Shown here: positions 16,962 through 25,597 of the stretch, piece by piece
Layout: each line of letters opens with the position of its first letter
Position numbering within the stretch: position 1 is the stretch's first letter
From: CAUZIZ01 sp963579905
Lineage (GTDB): Bacteria > Acidobacteriota > UBA6911 > RPQK01 > JAJDTT01
Reading direction: 5' to 3'
Assembly: GCA_963579905.1 (NCBI GenBank)
Contig: CAUZIZ010000040.1
Coordinates: forward strand, 1-37,143
Length of the DNA: 37,143 nt
Position numbers and translations under genes: made by a program
Notes under the pieces: model-generated
What the model saw: only the letters and a program-made list of their open reading frames with translations
Told to the model about the DNA's origin: nothing
Database searches by the model: none

Positions 16962-18326
16962 GTGGTTCTTACGATATGGAAGAGAGCACTTAGCTTGCTT
17001 CGTTGCTGCCTTCAAACTCAGTCTAGCCGCCGCTGTTCATTTCACTTGAAGTTGGCGGCCTTGGTGTTCTGGGGATTCATGGTCCCGGCCCAGGCGGACG
17101 AATGGGTCGGAGTCTGGAGGATTACAGCCCTCGATAACAGCCCCCGCGGAGTCACGTACCACCTCGCAATTTCAGGTGTAGAGGAGCGCACTGTTCGAGT
17201 CTTTGACGATTATGGAAGACCTCTGATCGTCTTGAGCGCGGAGTTTGATGAGGCCAAACTGGATCTGGTCAGTACGCGGGTTGCCAGTAGGCCTTTACCC
17301 TTGCGCTTGGAAGCGACACGTGCAGAGGGTCGACTGAAAGGAGCGTGGACCCACGTCCACCCCCAATACCCCACCGGAGGGCAGCTGATCGGCTCCAGAG
17401 TAGGCACGCTTTCGGGCGATTGGAAGCCCTTTGATAAGCTGAGTAAACATCGCAAGGGCCCCTTCCTGGATGCAACCTCGCTGCTCTGTGAAAGTGAGAA
17501 ATGGGAGACTTTCGAGGAATTTTCCGTATTCTGGGGTCAGCAGGTAGAATCCAATTTCTACTTCCTGCTCCAGGACCTGCTCTATGGCGGTCGAGCCACA
17601 CCGGGCAGGAGGGAGAAAGAGCTTAGGCGACTCTTTGCCCAGGTGAACCAGCCGGGGCCAAAACTAGATTTTGTGCGGGGTTTTCCGGAGCTGCTTGAAA
17701 ACGCCATCCGAGAGGTTACCGCTCAATTCCCCGACAGGCAGGCGCCTTTTCACGTCGTCAGCGTCGTGGGCTCTACTGCAGTCACAACGAAGGTTCTCTG
17801 GAGCCGACTTCTGGGTCCCGGCGGAGGCTACAAGTGTTGCTCTGAAGAAGTCGTCGAAGTGCTGGACGAAGTGTACCTTCTCTTCGACCCCTTCAGGTTG
17901 GCATCCAGGCCGGAGATCGCCCCGATCGTGGTGAAAAGGCAGATATTGACGGCCCTTCTGTGGCCCATCACCAATCCGGCCGTGAGCGCTGTCACCTCCT
18001 CCCTGGGTCTGGAGATTTTTCGTCGCGGACTGGCTCTTCATCTTGCCTTGAAAAATGCAGGTCCGGGTTTTGCTTCGTTCCCGGGTAAAGGTTTCCCTCA
18101 GGGCGTGAGCCAGCTCCAACAAGACCTTTCCCAGCGATCCTCGACCGTTGTGAAAAACTACTTCCCTCACAATCTCAACTTTGCACAGGGTCAGGGATAC
18201 CGTTGGGGGCGTCATTTTGTCCGTTCCCTCTCAAACCGTTTCAACGCCAGTCAGTTGGCGATGCTGGACGAGGGTCAGGTCCAGAAAGAGTGGGATCGAT
18301 ATCTCAGTGCTGCGGCTCGAGAGTAA
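16962..18326 (+). CDS. Exported protein of unknown function
   Basis: The longest frame starts at GTG 16962 (454 residues). An alternative TTG at 17046 would place KLAALVFWGFMVPAQADEW as a compact signal peptide, so the true start may be there. The mature part begins WVGVWRITALDNSPRGVTYH, a lipocalin-like strand set, followed by a long helical region (about 170-454) with WGQQVESNFYFLLQDLLYGG and EVVEVLDEVYLLFDPFR. No family is recognised. It follows the exported protein gene by 3 bp and may be co-transcribed with it. Confidence 0.75.
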   Translation: MVLTIWKRALSLLRCCLQTQSSRRCSFHLKLAALVFWGFMVPAQADEWVGVWRITALDNSPRGVTYHLAISGVEERTVRVFDDYGRPLIVLSAEFDEAKLDLVSTRVASRPLPLRLEATRAEGRLKGAWTHVHPQYPTGGQLIGSRVGTLSGDWKPFDKLSKHRKGPFLDATSLLCESEKWETFEEFSVFWGQQVESNFYFLLQDLLYGGRATPGRREKELRRLFAQVNQPGPKLDFVRGFPELLENAIREVTAQFPDRQAPFHVVSVVGSTAVTTKVLWSRLLGPGGGYKCCSEEVVEVLDEVYLLFDPFRLASRPEIAPIVVKRQILTALLWPITNPAVSAVTSSLGLEIFRRGLALHLALKNAGPGFASFPGKGFPQGVSQLQQDLSQRSSTVVKNYFPHNLNFAQGQGYRWGRHFVRSLSNRFNASQLAMLDEGQVQKEWDRYLSAAARE

Positions 18327-18435
18327 TTTTTCAGCCGGTACCCTTTGAGGATGCACTAATTGGCGCAAGCTGGCTACCCGTGTTAGCTGCTGCTTCTACA
18401 GATCATTTTTCCTTTCCCGAGCAGATCATAAAACC

Positions 18436-19551
18436 ATGACACTCGAACCCATTCAACTCACTCAGGAGCTCGTCGATATCAAGTCCGTCAGCCGTTGGAG
18501 CAATCTCGAAGTCTCAGCTCTGGTCGAGGAGCGCATGGTCGAAAATGGGTTCGAGACCGAGCGGCTCGAGTATGTGGACGAGAACGGTGAGCAAAAGGCA
18601 AACATCGTTGGCCGGAAGGGGAAGGGCACCGGAGGACTGGCTTTTTTTTCCCACACGGATACCGTGCCCGGCCAGGAGCAGGATTGGGCTGCCTTTTCTT
18701 CAACGGTGAAGGATGGCCGGATCATCGGGCGCGGTAGCTGCGATATGAAAGGGCCATTGGCGGCGACCGTGGTTGCCGCTGCCCAGTGTAATGCCTCGCG
18801 TCTGAAGCGGCCCGTATTGGTCATGGCCACGGCGGATGAAGAAGTAGGAGGACAAGGCGTCAGACAGGTGGTGAACGAATCTCAGCTCTTGCGGGCCAGC
18901 CAGCCCGAGTTTGGGGTGGTGGCCGAGCCCACGCGCCTCATCCCCGTCTACGCGCATAAAGGGGGAGCTCAAGTTTTTGTCACCGCTCACGGAAAGGCGG
19001 CCCATACCAGCATGGACCTGGGGATCTCGGCGAACTTCATCATCGCTCCGTTTCTTGCCGAGATGGCCGATCTGGCCAAGACAGTTAAGACCGATGAACG
19101 GTTCATGAACCACGATTTCAAGCCTCCCACGAACGGCTTCAATATGGTGATAGACGACGGGGGCACCAAACAGAACGTCACGGCTGCCAAGACAGTCTGC
19201 CAGGTTTGCTTCAGGCCCATGCCAGGAGACAAGAGCGAGGAGTTGCTGGAGCTCATTACCGAGAAGGCAAAGCAGCACGGACTGGAAGTCCAATCCCGCA
19301 TCGGCATGCCCTATTACACCTCTCCGGAAGCATCGATCGTCCGGCTGGCCTGTGAGGTGACTGGAGTGAAGGAACCGCAAACCGTCCCATTCGGAACGGA
19401 TGCCGTCAGGATAGGAGATGCACTTGATCTGGTCGTCTTGGGACCCGGTGATATTGCCCAGGCTCACACCGTGGGCGAGTGGATCGCGGTGGACCAGCTT
19501 CACGAAGCTGTTAGAGTTTACTCGGACATGATTGAACACGCCTGTATGTGA
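18436..19551 (+). CDS. M20-family zinc metallopeptidase (ArgE/DapE-like)
   Basis: The product is 371 residues, normal for single-chain M20 enzymes. Metal and catalytic residues are in place: SHTDTVPG (His73, Asp75), GRGSCDMKG (Asp103, bridging), ADEEVGG (Glu135/136), VVAEPT (Glu164) and GDIAQAHTVGEW (His344). A dimerisation domain sits between residues about 170 and 280. The family removes acyl groups or cleaves short peptides in the cytoplasm (acetylornithine deacetylase, succinyl-diaminopimelate desuccinylase, carboxypeptidase G2). The exact substrate is not readable, and no arginine or lysine pathway genes are adjacent. It starts at ATG 18436, about 110 bp after the previous gene. Confidence 0.9.
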   Translation: MTLEPIQLTQELVDIKSVSRWSNLEVSALVEERMVENGFETERLEYVDENGEQKANIVGRKGKGTGGLAFFSHTDTVPGQEQDWAAFSSTVKDGRIIGRGSCDMKGPLAATVVAAAQCNASRLKRPVLVMATADEEVGGQGVRQVVNESQLLRASQPEFGVVAEPTRLIPVYAHKGGAQVFVTAHGKAAHTSMDLGISANFIIAPFLAEMADLAKTVKTDERFMNHDFKPPTNGFNMVIDDGGTKQNVTAAKTVCQVCFRPMPGDKSEELLELITEKAKQHGLEVQSRIGMPYYTSPEASIVRLACEVTGVKEPQTVPFGTDAVRIGDALDLVVLGPGDIAQAHTVGEWIAVDQLHEAVRVYSDMIEHACM

Positions 19552-19609
19552 ATTCAGCCTGCTTCTACAATGGGACATCTTGTCAGCTGCTTGTGAAGGG
19601 AACAGTGAG

Positions 19610-20560
19610 ATGGGAATTGTTTCGATCGGCTTCGCTCTTTCCCTGCTTCTGACCTCCACGCCCTTCCTGATGGCTGGGAGCGTCAAATCGTTGGAGGAGT
19701 TGAAGCCGTATCGGGGCCGTGGCTCCTACCTCCAGATCGATGGCGATTTGAGGCAGAAAATGTTTCTCGCCGTTTTCGATGAGATCCAACGTCTCTATCG
19801 CGGGACGGTAGATGGTCAGCTTCACGAGGAGGTTGTTCTCCTGTGTCCCCAGACGGTTGATTTCCTCTACTCGCAATTCACTCCAACCAAGGTCAGCTAC
19901 CAGAATGGGTCCCGACCCGTACTCGAAGCCAAAGCACGAGAATTGACAGGTGGTTTGGACAGCGACCGACAGAAGGTTCTGGCTCTGCTGCGCTACGTCA
20001 GGGATCTCTACAAGGGTTCCCCGGACGGTCCCCAGTCAAGTTTGCAGGGGGGAACCGAAGAAGAGTTGATGCAGTCCAATCCTCGGTTCTGTGAGTCTCA
20101 GGCCCGTGTCCTGGCGGCGCTTTTCCAGGTAGCGGGTTTTCCTTCCAGACGAGTTGGGCACTTTATCGGCGGACACGCGGTCACCGAGGTGTTTTTTGAG
20201 GATAAATGGGCCTACATCGACATCCGTGGGATCTACTTTCTCATGCCTGACGGTAGGTTCGCCTCGACCTGGGAGGTCTGGCAGAACCCAGAGTGGATCG
20301 AATCACAGAGCGAGGACGTCAAGAAGGACCGGCTCCCGAACGGCGACCCGAGAATTGACGACATCTATCGCTGGCAGGACACCCCCGGGAAGTACTTTCA
20401 TCCCAGTGAGGTTACCACCATCATGAACTACGACCTCAGTCAGGTCGATCGATATACCTACAAGAAAGTCGATCCTCGAAAGCTGGGAACACCTGCGGAC
20501 GAAGTCGAAAGCATCAGGCAGAAGCTCGGATCCTGGCGGCAGCTGATTTTTTCGAAGTAG
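19610..20560 (+). CDS. Exported transglutaminase-like protein
   Basis: The start at ATG 19610 gives a signal peptide (MGIVSIGFALSLLLTSTPFL) and has GAAGGGAA upstream; a longer frame from 19532 overlaps the M20 gene and lacks one. The product is 316 residues. The transglutaminase-like triad is visible: Cys161 in NPRFCESQARVLAALF, His189 in GGHAVTEVFFEDKW and Asp204 in AYIDIRG. The family includes peptidases and cross-linking enzymes acting outside the cytoplasm. The start lies 59 bp past the M20 gene's stop. Confidence 0.85.
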   Translation: MGIVSIGFALSLLLTSTPFLMAGSVKSLEELKPYRGRGSYLQIDGDLRQKMFLAVFDEIQRLYRGTVDGQLHEEVVLLCPQTVDFLYSQFTPTKVSYQNGSRPVLEAKARELTGGLDSDRQKVLALLRYVRDLYKGSPDGPQSSLQGGTEEELMQSNPRFCESQARVLAALFQVAGFPSRRVGHFIGGHAVTEVFFEDKWAYIDIRGIYFLMPDGRFASTWEVWQNPEWIESQSEDVKKDRLPNGDPRIDDIYRWQDTPGKYFHPSEVTTIMNYDLSQVDRYTYKKVDPRKLGTPADEVESIRQKLGSWRQLIFSK

Positions 20561-20583
20561 AGCCACTTTCTGGATCAGTCCCG

Positions 20584-20621
20584 CCCCCAGGAAGCACCGG
20601 CCCCATTCGAGGAACGAAACT
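20584..20621 (-). repeat. Dispersed repeat, truncated copy C
   Basis: The reverse complement, with GAATGGGGCCGGTGCTTCCT, matches the second blocks at 6082-6121 and 34819-34860. The first block is missing; a MITE-like element begins 8 bp further on, which suggests the copy was cut or interrupted there. Confidence 0.55.
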
Positions 20622-20628
20622 CGTCCTA

Positions 20629-20811
20629 AGGGTCTGCGCAAAAATGCCTTGGCATTTTGGCATCTCATCTTCACACCATCTTCGGCCGCTCCTCAATCGC
20701 GAAATCCTCAACGTAGACCCGGCTACGCTTGCGGTTTCGCTCAATCGTTCGCGGCCAAATCTAGTGCAAATCTGAGCGCCAATTCTACCAGGTTAGTCTT
20801 GCGCAGACCCT
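20629..20811. mobile_element. MITE-like element 1
   Basis: This is a 183-bp stretch with perfect 13-bp terminal inverted repeats, AGGGTCTGCGCAA at 20629-20641 and TTGCGCAGACCCT at 20799-20811. It contains no gene. The ends look like those of a non-autonomous transposable element. No clear target duplication is visible. Confidence 0.65.
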
Positions 20812-20945
20812 AACCCGCATTTCTCATCGCTGGTCTACTGCGCCGCCGCAATCATCCGCCCTGGCTGCGGCGGCATCGGTCGCAAGCCTTTCCAGGACGG
20901 CCCTTGCGGCGCCTCGCTACGACAAGCGATGAGAAATCCGGGCTA
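20812..20945. mobile_element. MITE-like element 2, abutting element 1
   Basis: This is a 134-bp stretch with near-perfect inverted ends, AACCCGCATTTCTCATCGCT (20812-20831) and AGCGATGAGAAATCCGGGCT (20925-20944). The interior has GC-rich palindromic words. It holds no gene and begins at the base after element 1. Confidence 0.6.
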
Positions 20946-21000
20946 AGGACCGCTCATCCAAGAAGAGAGGAACCCTCGCGGTTTTCAACCTTCTAATCGA

Positions 21001-21079
21001 GGTCAATCCCAACGGGATTGTGTGTTTCAGCCCAGAGTTTCCCAACCCTGGGGGAACCCCGCCACCTTTGGATTTCATC
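21001..21079. repeat. Hairpin repeat module, copy 2
   Basis: Three hairpins stand in a row: CAATCCC-AAC-GGGATTG (21004-21020), CCCAGAGTT/AACCCTGGG with one mismatch (21031-21052), and CATCCC/GGGATG (about 21076-21092). The order matches the reverse complement of 63-124 and its flanks. The rest of 20946-21279 contains no gene I can support. Confidence 0.6.
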
Positions 21080-21279
21080 CCTGAAGGGGATGCGTACAGC
21101 GGAACACAGGAACTTCAAGAAACCAACGATTGAAGACACGGGAAATTGTGCTGTTGTCCGGCTCTCTCCTCAGAACTTGGCCTCAGGTTGCTAACGAGTC
21201 AAGTCGTTCGCGGCTCTGTTGGCTCTTGCATCAATAGATGCTTTCCTCAGCAACGTGCGACGTTCCGACGTGCTACGAA

Positions 21280-22389
21280 TCATTCAAGAAACGACTCTTC
21301 CAGCAAGCACTCGTAGACCTGTGCCTGACCAGTTCGGTCGGAGGTAAAGACGACCCTACGGCCATCCGGAGAAAAACAGGGGTGCGGGTGGGTGTGTTGC
21401 GGTGCGTACACCTGAACCGGCCCGTCGTCATAGGGGCAATGGCTGGTATTCCAATGGGCGCCCACGTTGCTGGATCCGGAAGTGCACAATCGACGGGGCT
21501 TGCCCGCTCCGTCGTGGGGATCGAAGCAGTGTAACCCGGTGTCGGGAAAGTTCGTGTCCGCTACCATGAGCGAACCCTGCGGCCTGATCATCGGGTGCCA
21601 GGCGCAAAATTCCGTTACCGACCGAACGTCGCCCGAGTCGATGTCAACACCGATCACTCCATGGGGCCAGTTCACGGCCAGCAGCTCACGGGCGCTTGGA
21701 TTCCAGGTCTCGTGCACGATCCACTCCTTGCGCTCGCGGTTACGCTTGTAGACGAGACGGTCGTCGCTGCCGTCCCGGTTGATTACCCACAACCGGTTGT
21801 CGTAGCGGCCGGCATAGCGGAGGAGGTTCGAATCGTTGGGGTGGAACTCCGGATGTCCAATCTGATCGCATTCGAGGATCACCTGCTGGCTGCCGCTTCT
21901 GGTATCGATCAGCACGAAGCGCGTAACAGTGCCTGTTTTGACCGGAATGGCCCACCAGTTGTCGTCATAGCTGAGTGCCGTGGTGCCCATGGCAGCTGCC
22001 ACCATCCCCTTCTCGCGAATCTCTGCGTCCCCTAAATCGGCTAGTTGTTCTTCACGGAGAGAATCAGTGTGTACCCTCCAGGCACCCGAGTCGTCGGTGA
22101 AATACACGTGGCGTCCATCGTGGGAGGGGGTAATCGACCATTCGCTCAGCCGGTCATGCTGGGTCAGCTGGAGCAACCTCTGAGAGCCTCTTATCTCGGC
22201 GAAGATCTCCGGCTGGCCGGTCCGATGCGAGATGAAGATCAATCTCGCCATCTCGTCATCGTAGGCAGGGATGTAGAAGAACGGATGATGATGGATCGAG
22301 GGGTGGTCGGTCACCTGTCGGACGATGCTATGGGCGTGCGTCTGGACCCAGCTACTCGATTCGGACGGATAAACGCTTCCTTTGCCCAT
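21280..22389 (-). CDS. Oligogalacturonate-lyase-like seven-bladed propeller protein (PL22 type)
   Basis: The start is placed at ATG 22389 (MGKGSVYPSESSSWV), where family similarity begins; an in-frame extension to 22488 lacks it. The product is 369 residues, close to known PL22 enzymes. From memory of the Yersinia enzyme, Mn2+ is held by a Q-x-x-H-x-H set plus another His. Here APQHTHPHP gives Gln331, His334 and His336, with further His in CAWHP and VHETW. FISHRTGQPEIF and FTSDRTGQAQVYE are propeller blades. The family splits unsaturated digalacturonate or related uronates. No signal peptide is visible, so it is cytoplasmic. It is the last gene of a five-gene operon. Confidence 0.82.
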   Translation of the reverse strand: MGKGSVYPSESSSWVQTHAHSIVRQVTDHPSIHHHPFFYIPAYDDEMARLIFISHRTGQPEIFAEIRGSQRLLQLTQHDRLSEWSITPSHDGRHVYFTDDSGAWRVHTDSLREEQLADLGDAEIREKGMVAAAMGTTALSYDDNWWAIPVKTGTVTRFVLIDTRSGSQQVILECDQIGHPEFHPNDSNLLRYAGRYDNRLWVINRDGSDDRLVYKRNRERKEWIVHETWNPSARELLAVNWPHGVIGVDIDSGDVRSVTEFCAWHPMIRPQGSLMVADTNFPDTGLHCFDPHDGAGKPRRLCTSGSSNVGAHWNTSHCPYDDGPVQVYAPQHTHPHPCFSPDGRRVVFTSDRTGQAQVYECLLEESFLE

Positions 22390-22494
22390 GGCCGGAATGC
22401 TCACTCCTGCGTAGCTTTGGCCTCCAGGCCGAAGTTTTCTTGTCGAGCCTGGCGGCTCGACCGACGGCGGCCTGGAGACCACCGCCACGAAGCT

Positions 22495-23535
22495 CTACCT
22501 TGACGTCGACTCCCCATCGTGTTGGGCCAACCCCAGCACCGAAAGGGCGTTGTGGCTCAGGATCTTGTTCCTATCCTGCGGAGACAAGGACATCCCATTG
22601 ATCGCCGAGAGCGTCGCGCGGATGAAGCCGGGACCCTGTTCCGGGTCGAAGGGCATGTCAGAGCCGAACATCATGCGCTCGGCGCCGAAGAAGGTGGTGC
22701 CGCACTCGATGGCCGATTGCGATCCGAAGGTTGCCGTATCGGCATAGAATCGCCGAAAGGCGTCCAGGGGTGGTTCCTCCAGGGGCGTCGCTACCGCATC
22801 TGCCAACTCGGGTGGGTTTCGGGTTCCGAGCATCTGGAGGCCTGGCCCAAAACGGCCTTCCATCATGGGCACCATTCCGCCGGCATGATGAGTAATAATC
22901 ACCAGATCAGGGTAGCGATCGAACAGTCCCGAGAACACCAGGCGTCCCATCGCCAGGCTCGTCTCATAGGGCCAGCCCAGCGCCCACCAGAGATCGTACT
23001 TGGATACCTCTTCGGTCGGATAGTCCGATCTGCTCATATTGCGGGCGGGATGAAGCCAGACCGGTTTCCCCAGCTCCCCCATCGCCTCGAACAGTTGAAG
23101 GAACGCTGGCTGATCCAGAGGTTGGCCGTTGACGTTCGTGAACACTTGGACGCCCACCGCTCCCAGTTCTCGGGTGGCACGTTCCGCCTCGGCCAGCGCT
23201 GCCTCGGGGTTGTTCATCGGCAAAGAGGCGACAAATCCCAAGAAGCGATTCGGGTGAAGCTGGACCATCTGGGCCTGGGCATCGTTGGCGATCCGGGCAA
23301 GATCGGCCGCACCCTCAGGACCGTCCACGGCCTCGATGGGTGGAGAGGCGATGCTGGGGATTTGGCAGTAGCCCTCGAACTGGTCCATCACCGAGAAGCG
23401 AGCTTCCAGATCCACCATGACTGGGATCTGTGCGGCACGCTCCAACATATGCAGCTGCTGATCTGAACGGGCGAAGACCGCATCGAGGAACGGCTGTGGC
23501 AACCAATGACAGAAGACGTCAACTACCTCGGGCAT
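22495..23535 (-). CDS. ACMSD-type amidohydrolase (Amidohydro_2 family)
   Basis: The product is 346 residues. Metal-site residues include VFCHWLP near the N-terminus, VWLHPARN, VIITHHAGG and FGSDMPFDPEQGP (the catalytic Asp). The usual HxH at the first strand reads F-C-H, so the first His is missing; some members of this subfamily share this. The family performs metal-dependent decarboxylation or hydrolysis of carboxylated rings and lactones. It starts 3 bp after the DapA-like gene, so the operon link is firm. The substrate is not readable from sequence; a lactone or ketoacid from sugar-acid breakdown would suit the neighbours. Confidence 0.85.
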   Translation of the reverse strand: MPEVVDVFCHWLPQPFLDAVFARSDQQLHMLERAAQIPVMVDLEARFSVMDQFEGYCQIPSIASPPIEAVDGPEGAADLARIANDAQAQMVQLHPNRFLGFVASLPMNNPEAALAEAERATRELGAVGVQVFTNVNGQPLDQPAFLQLFEAMGELGKPVWLHPARNMSRSDYPTEEVSKYDLWWALGWPYETSLAMGRLVFSGLFDRYPDLVIITHHAGGMVPMMEGRFGPGLQMLGTRNPPELADAVATPLEEPPLDAFRRFYADTATFGSQSAIECGTTFFGAERMMFGSDMPFDPEQGPGFIRATLSAINGMSLSPQDRNKILSHNALSVLGLAQHDGESTSR

Positions 23536-23538
23536 TGT

Positions 23539-24504
23539 CTAGACAGCGTGCAGACGCTGGGTGCAGGTGAGGCCGATTGCTTCCAGGTCCACCCGAATTC
23601 GCTCGATCTCCTCATCTGTGAGCGGACGGATGGGGCGTCTGAAGGTAGTACTGGGGAATCTCCCCAGTAGCCAGCGAGCGATCTTCATGCGCTGGTGCGC
23701 TGCAGAGCCCGGCTCACCAAAGGCGTACACGATGCGCGCTAGCGGTGCCACCACTTTCTGGGCCGCCTTGGCTCTGGCCAGGTCTCCATCCAGGGCGGCG
23801 TGGACCAACTCCACCATCAGTTCGGGTACGAAGCCGGCGAAGCCTATGAGAGCCCCGTCACTCGCCTCCAATAGTGTCGGCAGCAGGAACTCGTCGTGGC
23901 AGGTAATGATCGAAATACTCGGTTCGACCTTCTTGATCTGCTCGTAGTCGAACAACCACCGAGCCATGTCCCGGGTGCCCATTTTTATCGAGACGACTTG
24001 AGAAATCTGGGCCATCTTGCACATTTCGTCGAGGCTGTAGCCCGCCTTGGTCCAAGCTGGATATTGGTGGACGATTATCGAGATGTTAGCTCCTTCTGCC
24101 AGGTCCTGGAAGAAACCGATGGCGGTCTTTGAGCTCCGCCCGAATCTGAGCCAGTGATGGGGAGGCATCAGCAAGATCGCATCGGCTCCGGCTTCCCGGG
24201 CTGCCAGGGCCTGATCGATCGCCTCCAGGCTTCCCTCGGCGGAAACTCCGGAAATCACTTTGACATCGGGAGTATGCTCTCGGGCCGCCTCAGCCACGAT
24301 GGAGGTTACCTGTGCTCGCTCCTGCGGACGCAGCGACATCACTTCGCCAGTGTGACCGTTGCAGACTACACCCTTGATACCCGGGACGCCCGCCACATCC
24401 GCAATGTAGGAACGGAGCCCTTCTTGGTCGATCGACTCGTCTTCATGGAAGGGACAGAGAGTCGCCGCGAAGACCCCTGCCCAGGGATGGTGGTGCCAGC
24501 TCAT
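23539..24504 (-). CDS. DapA-like lyase/aldolase
   Basis: The start is ATG 24504 (MSWHHHPWAGVFAATLCPF), with GGAGGAGA on the coding strand 10 bp before it (24522-24515). A TTG at 24531 would overlap the upstream gene. The product is 321 residues. TIM-barrel features include NGHTGEVMSL, the Tyr of HQYPAW (Tyr148) and the Schiff-base Lys in SIKMG (Lys174). These are the catalytic residues of the DHDPS/N-acetylneuraminate lyase family. No lysine pathway genes are nearby, so a 2-keto-3-deoxy-sugar-acid aldolase or dehydratase role is more likely than true DapA. It lies between an oxidoreductase and an amidohydrolase on the same strand. Confidence 0.88.
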   Translation of the reverse strand: MSWHHHPWAGVFAATLCPFHEDESIDQEGLRSYIADVAGVPGIKGVVCNGHTGEVMSLRPQERAQVTSIVAEAAREHTPDVKVISGVSAEGSLEAIDQALAAREAGADAILLMPPHHWLRFGRSSKTAIGFFQDLAEGANISIIVHQYPAWTKAGYSLDEMCKMAQISQVVSIKMGTRDMARWLFDYEQIKKVEPSISIITCHDEFLLPTLLEASDGALIGFAGFVPELMVELVHAALDGDLARAKAAQKVVAPLARIVYAFGEPGSAAHQRMKIARWLLGRFPSTTFRRPIRPLTDEEIERIRVDLEAIGLTCTQRLHAV

Positions 24505-24527
24505 GTTGATTTCGTCTCCTCCGACTC

Positions 24528-25532
24528 TCAACGGCCCCGATACTGGGCAACTTTCGTCTTCGCAGCCGAGCGGGCTTTCTCCATCACCTCGCTCAGTCTG
24601 ACCGTGGCCCCGCCTCGCCGCTTGCTCTCGTCGGCAGCCTCCATGAAGGCGTAGATTTCCAGGGTTTCCGAGTCGGGCACCGGAGAGACGCCGCTGCGGA
24701 AGAACTTGACTATTTCAACCACCAGCGGCTCGTAGCCGTCATAGGCTCCCGCCTGCGAGATTCCCTCAGTGGTGAAGACTGTACCTCCATAGCCATACTT
24801 GCCGTCTCTAATGCCCCGAAAAGTACCTATTCGTCCGCCCTCCCAGGTCCCGACCAGGACGTCAGTTCCAGACGACGTGGATCGGGTGACGCTCTGGCAG
24901 CCGCTACCCATGATGGTGAAAAGGCTCTCCACGCCGTGGATCCCGTACCAGAATAGATCCGGATGGTTGGGCTCGAGAGGGCAGGGTGAGTAGGTGTTGG
25001 AACCGATCACTTTTCCCCGCTTGCCGGCCCGGACTTCCTGGACATCTTTGCCATAGCGGAGTGCAGACGAGGAGAAAATGGGAACCCGGTAGTGACGCGC
25101 CAGCTCGAAAATGGCGATCGTGTCAAGCAGGGTGCCCGCTACCGGTTTGTCAATGAAAAGCGTCTTGCCGGATCGTAGGACGGGCAAAGCTTGTTCGAGG
25201 TGGGGGCGTCCGTCGTTTGTTTCGAGCATGACGACATCCACTTTGCGCAGAAGGGCATCGATGGAATGCACTATCTCGACGTCCATTTCGCGCATGCTCT
25301 GGGTATACTTTGGAACCCGACTCACGCTCGACTCGATATTCCGACTTCCCTCGGGAAACGCCGCCACTACCCGGCAGCCCAACATCTTTTCCTTCCAGGC
25401 CGGATCACGCATGATCTTAGTGAAATTGATGGCGTGGGAGGTGTCCAGTCCGATCATACCGACCCTGAGCAATTCTTCTGAGGGTCCTGCCGTCAGCAGA
25501 GTAAGAGACGAAAGGACTAGTGTCTTGAGCAA
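24528..25532 (-). CDS. Gfo/Idh/MocA family oxidoreductase, apparently exported
   Basis: The product is 334 residues. MLKTLVLSSLTLLTAG looks like a signal peptide, then LLRVGMIGLDTSHAINFTKI gives the Rossmann opening with an imperfect glycine motif. LFIDKPVAG (residues 126-134) is the family EKP-type motif, and YGIHGVESLF carries the likely catalytic His. The family oxidises or reduces sugars and sugar derivatives with NAD(P). Export is unusual for a cofactor-using enzyme, but many acidobacterial and planctomycete members carry leaders. It lies 23 bp from the DapA-like start. Confidence 0.88.
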   Translation of the reverse strand: MLKTLVLSSLTLLTAGPSEELLRVGMIGLDTSHAINFTKIMRDPAWKEKMLGCRVVAAFPEGSRNIESSVSRVPKYTQSMREMDVEIVHSIDALLRKVDVVMLETNDGRPHLEQALPVLRSGKTLFIDKPVAGTLLDTIAIFELARHYRVPIFSSSALRYGKDVQEVRAGKRGKVIGSNTYSPCPLEPNHPDLFWYGIHGVESLFTIMGSGCQSVTRSTSSGTDVLVGTWEGGRIGTFRGIRDGKYGYGGTVFTTEGISQAGAYDGYEPLVVEIVKFFRSGVSPVPDSETLEIYAFMEAADESKRRGGATVRLSEVMEKARSAAKTKVAQYRGR

Positions 25533-25597
25533 ATGAAACCTCGCTTTCGCTGTTCGTCCGTCATCGCAAAGTCATGAGAATCAAGATCGCACCGGGA

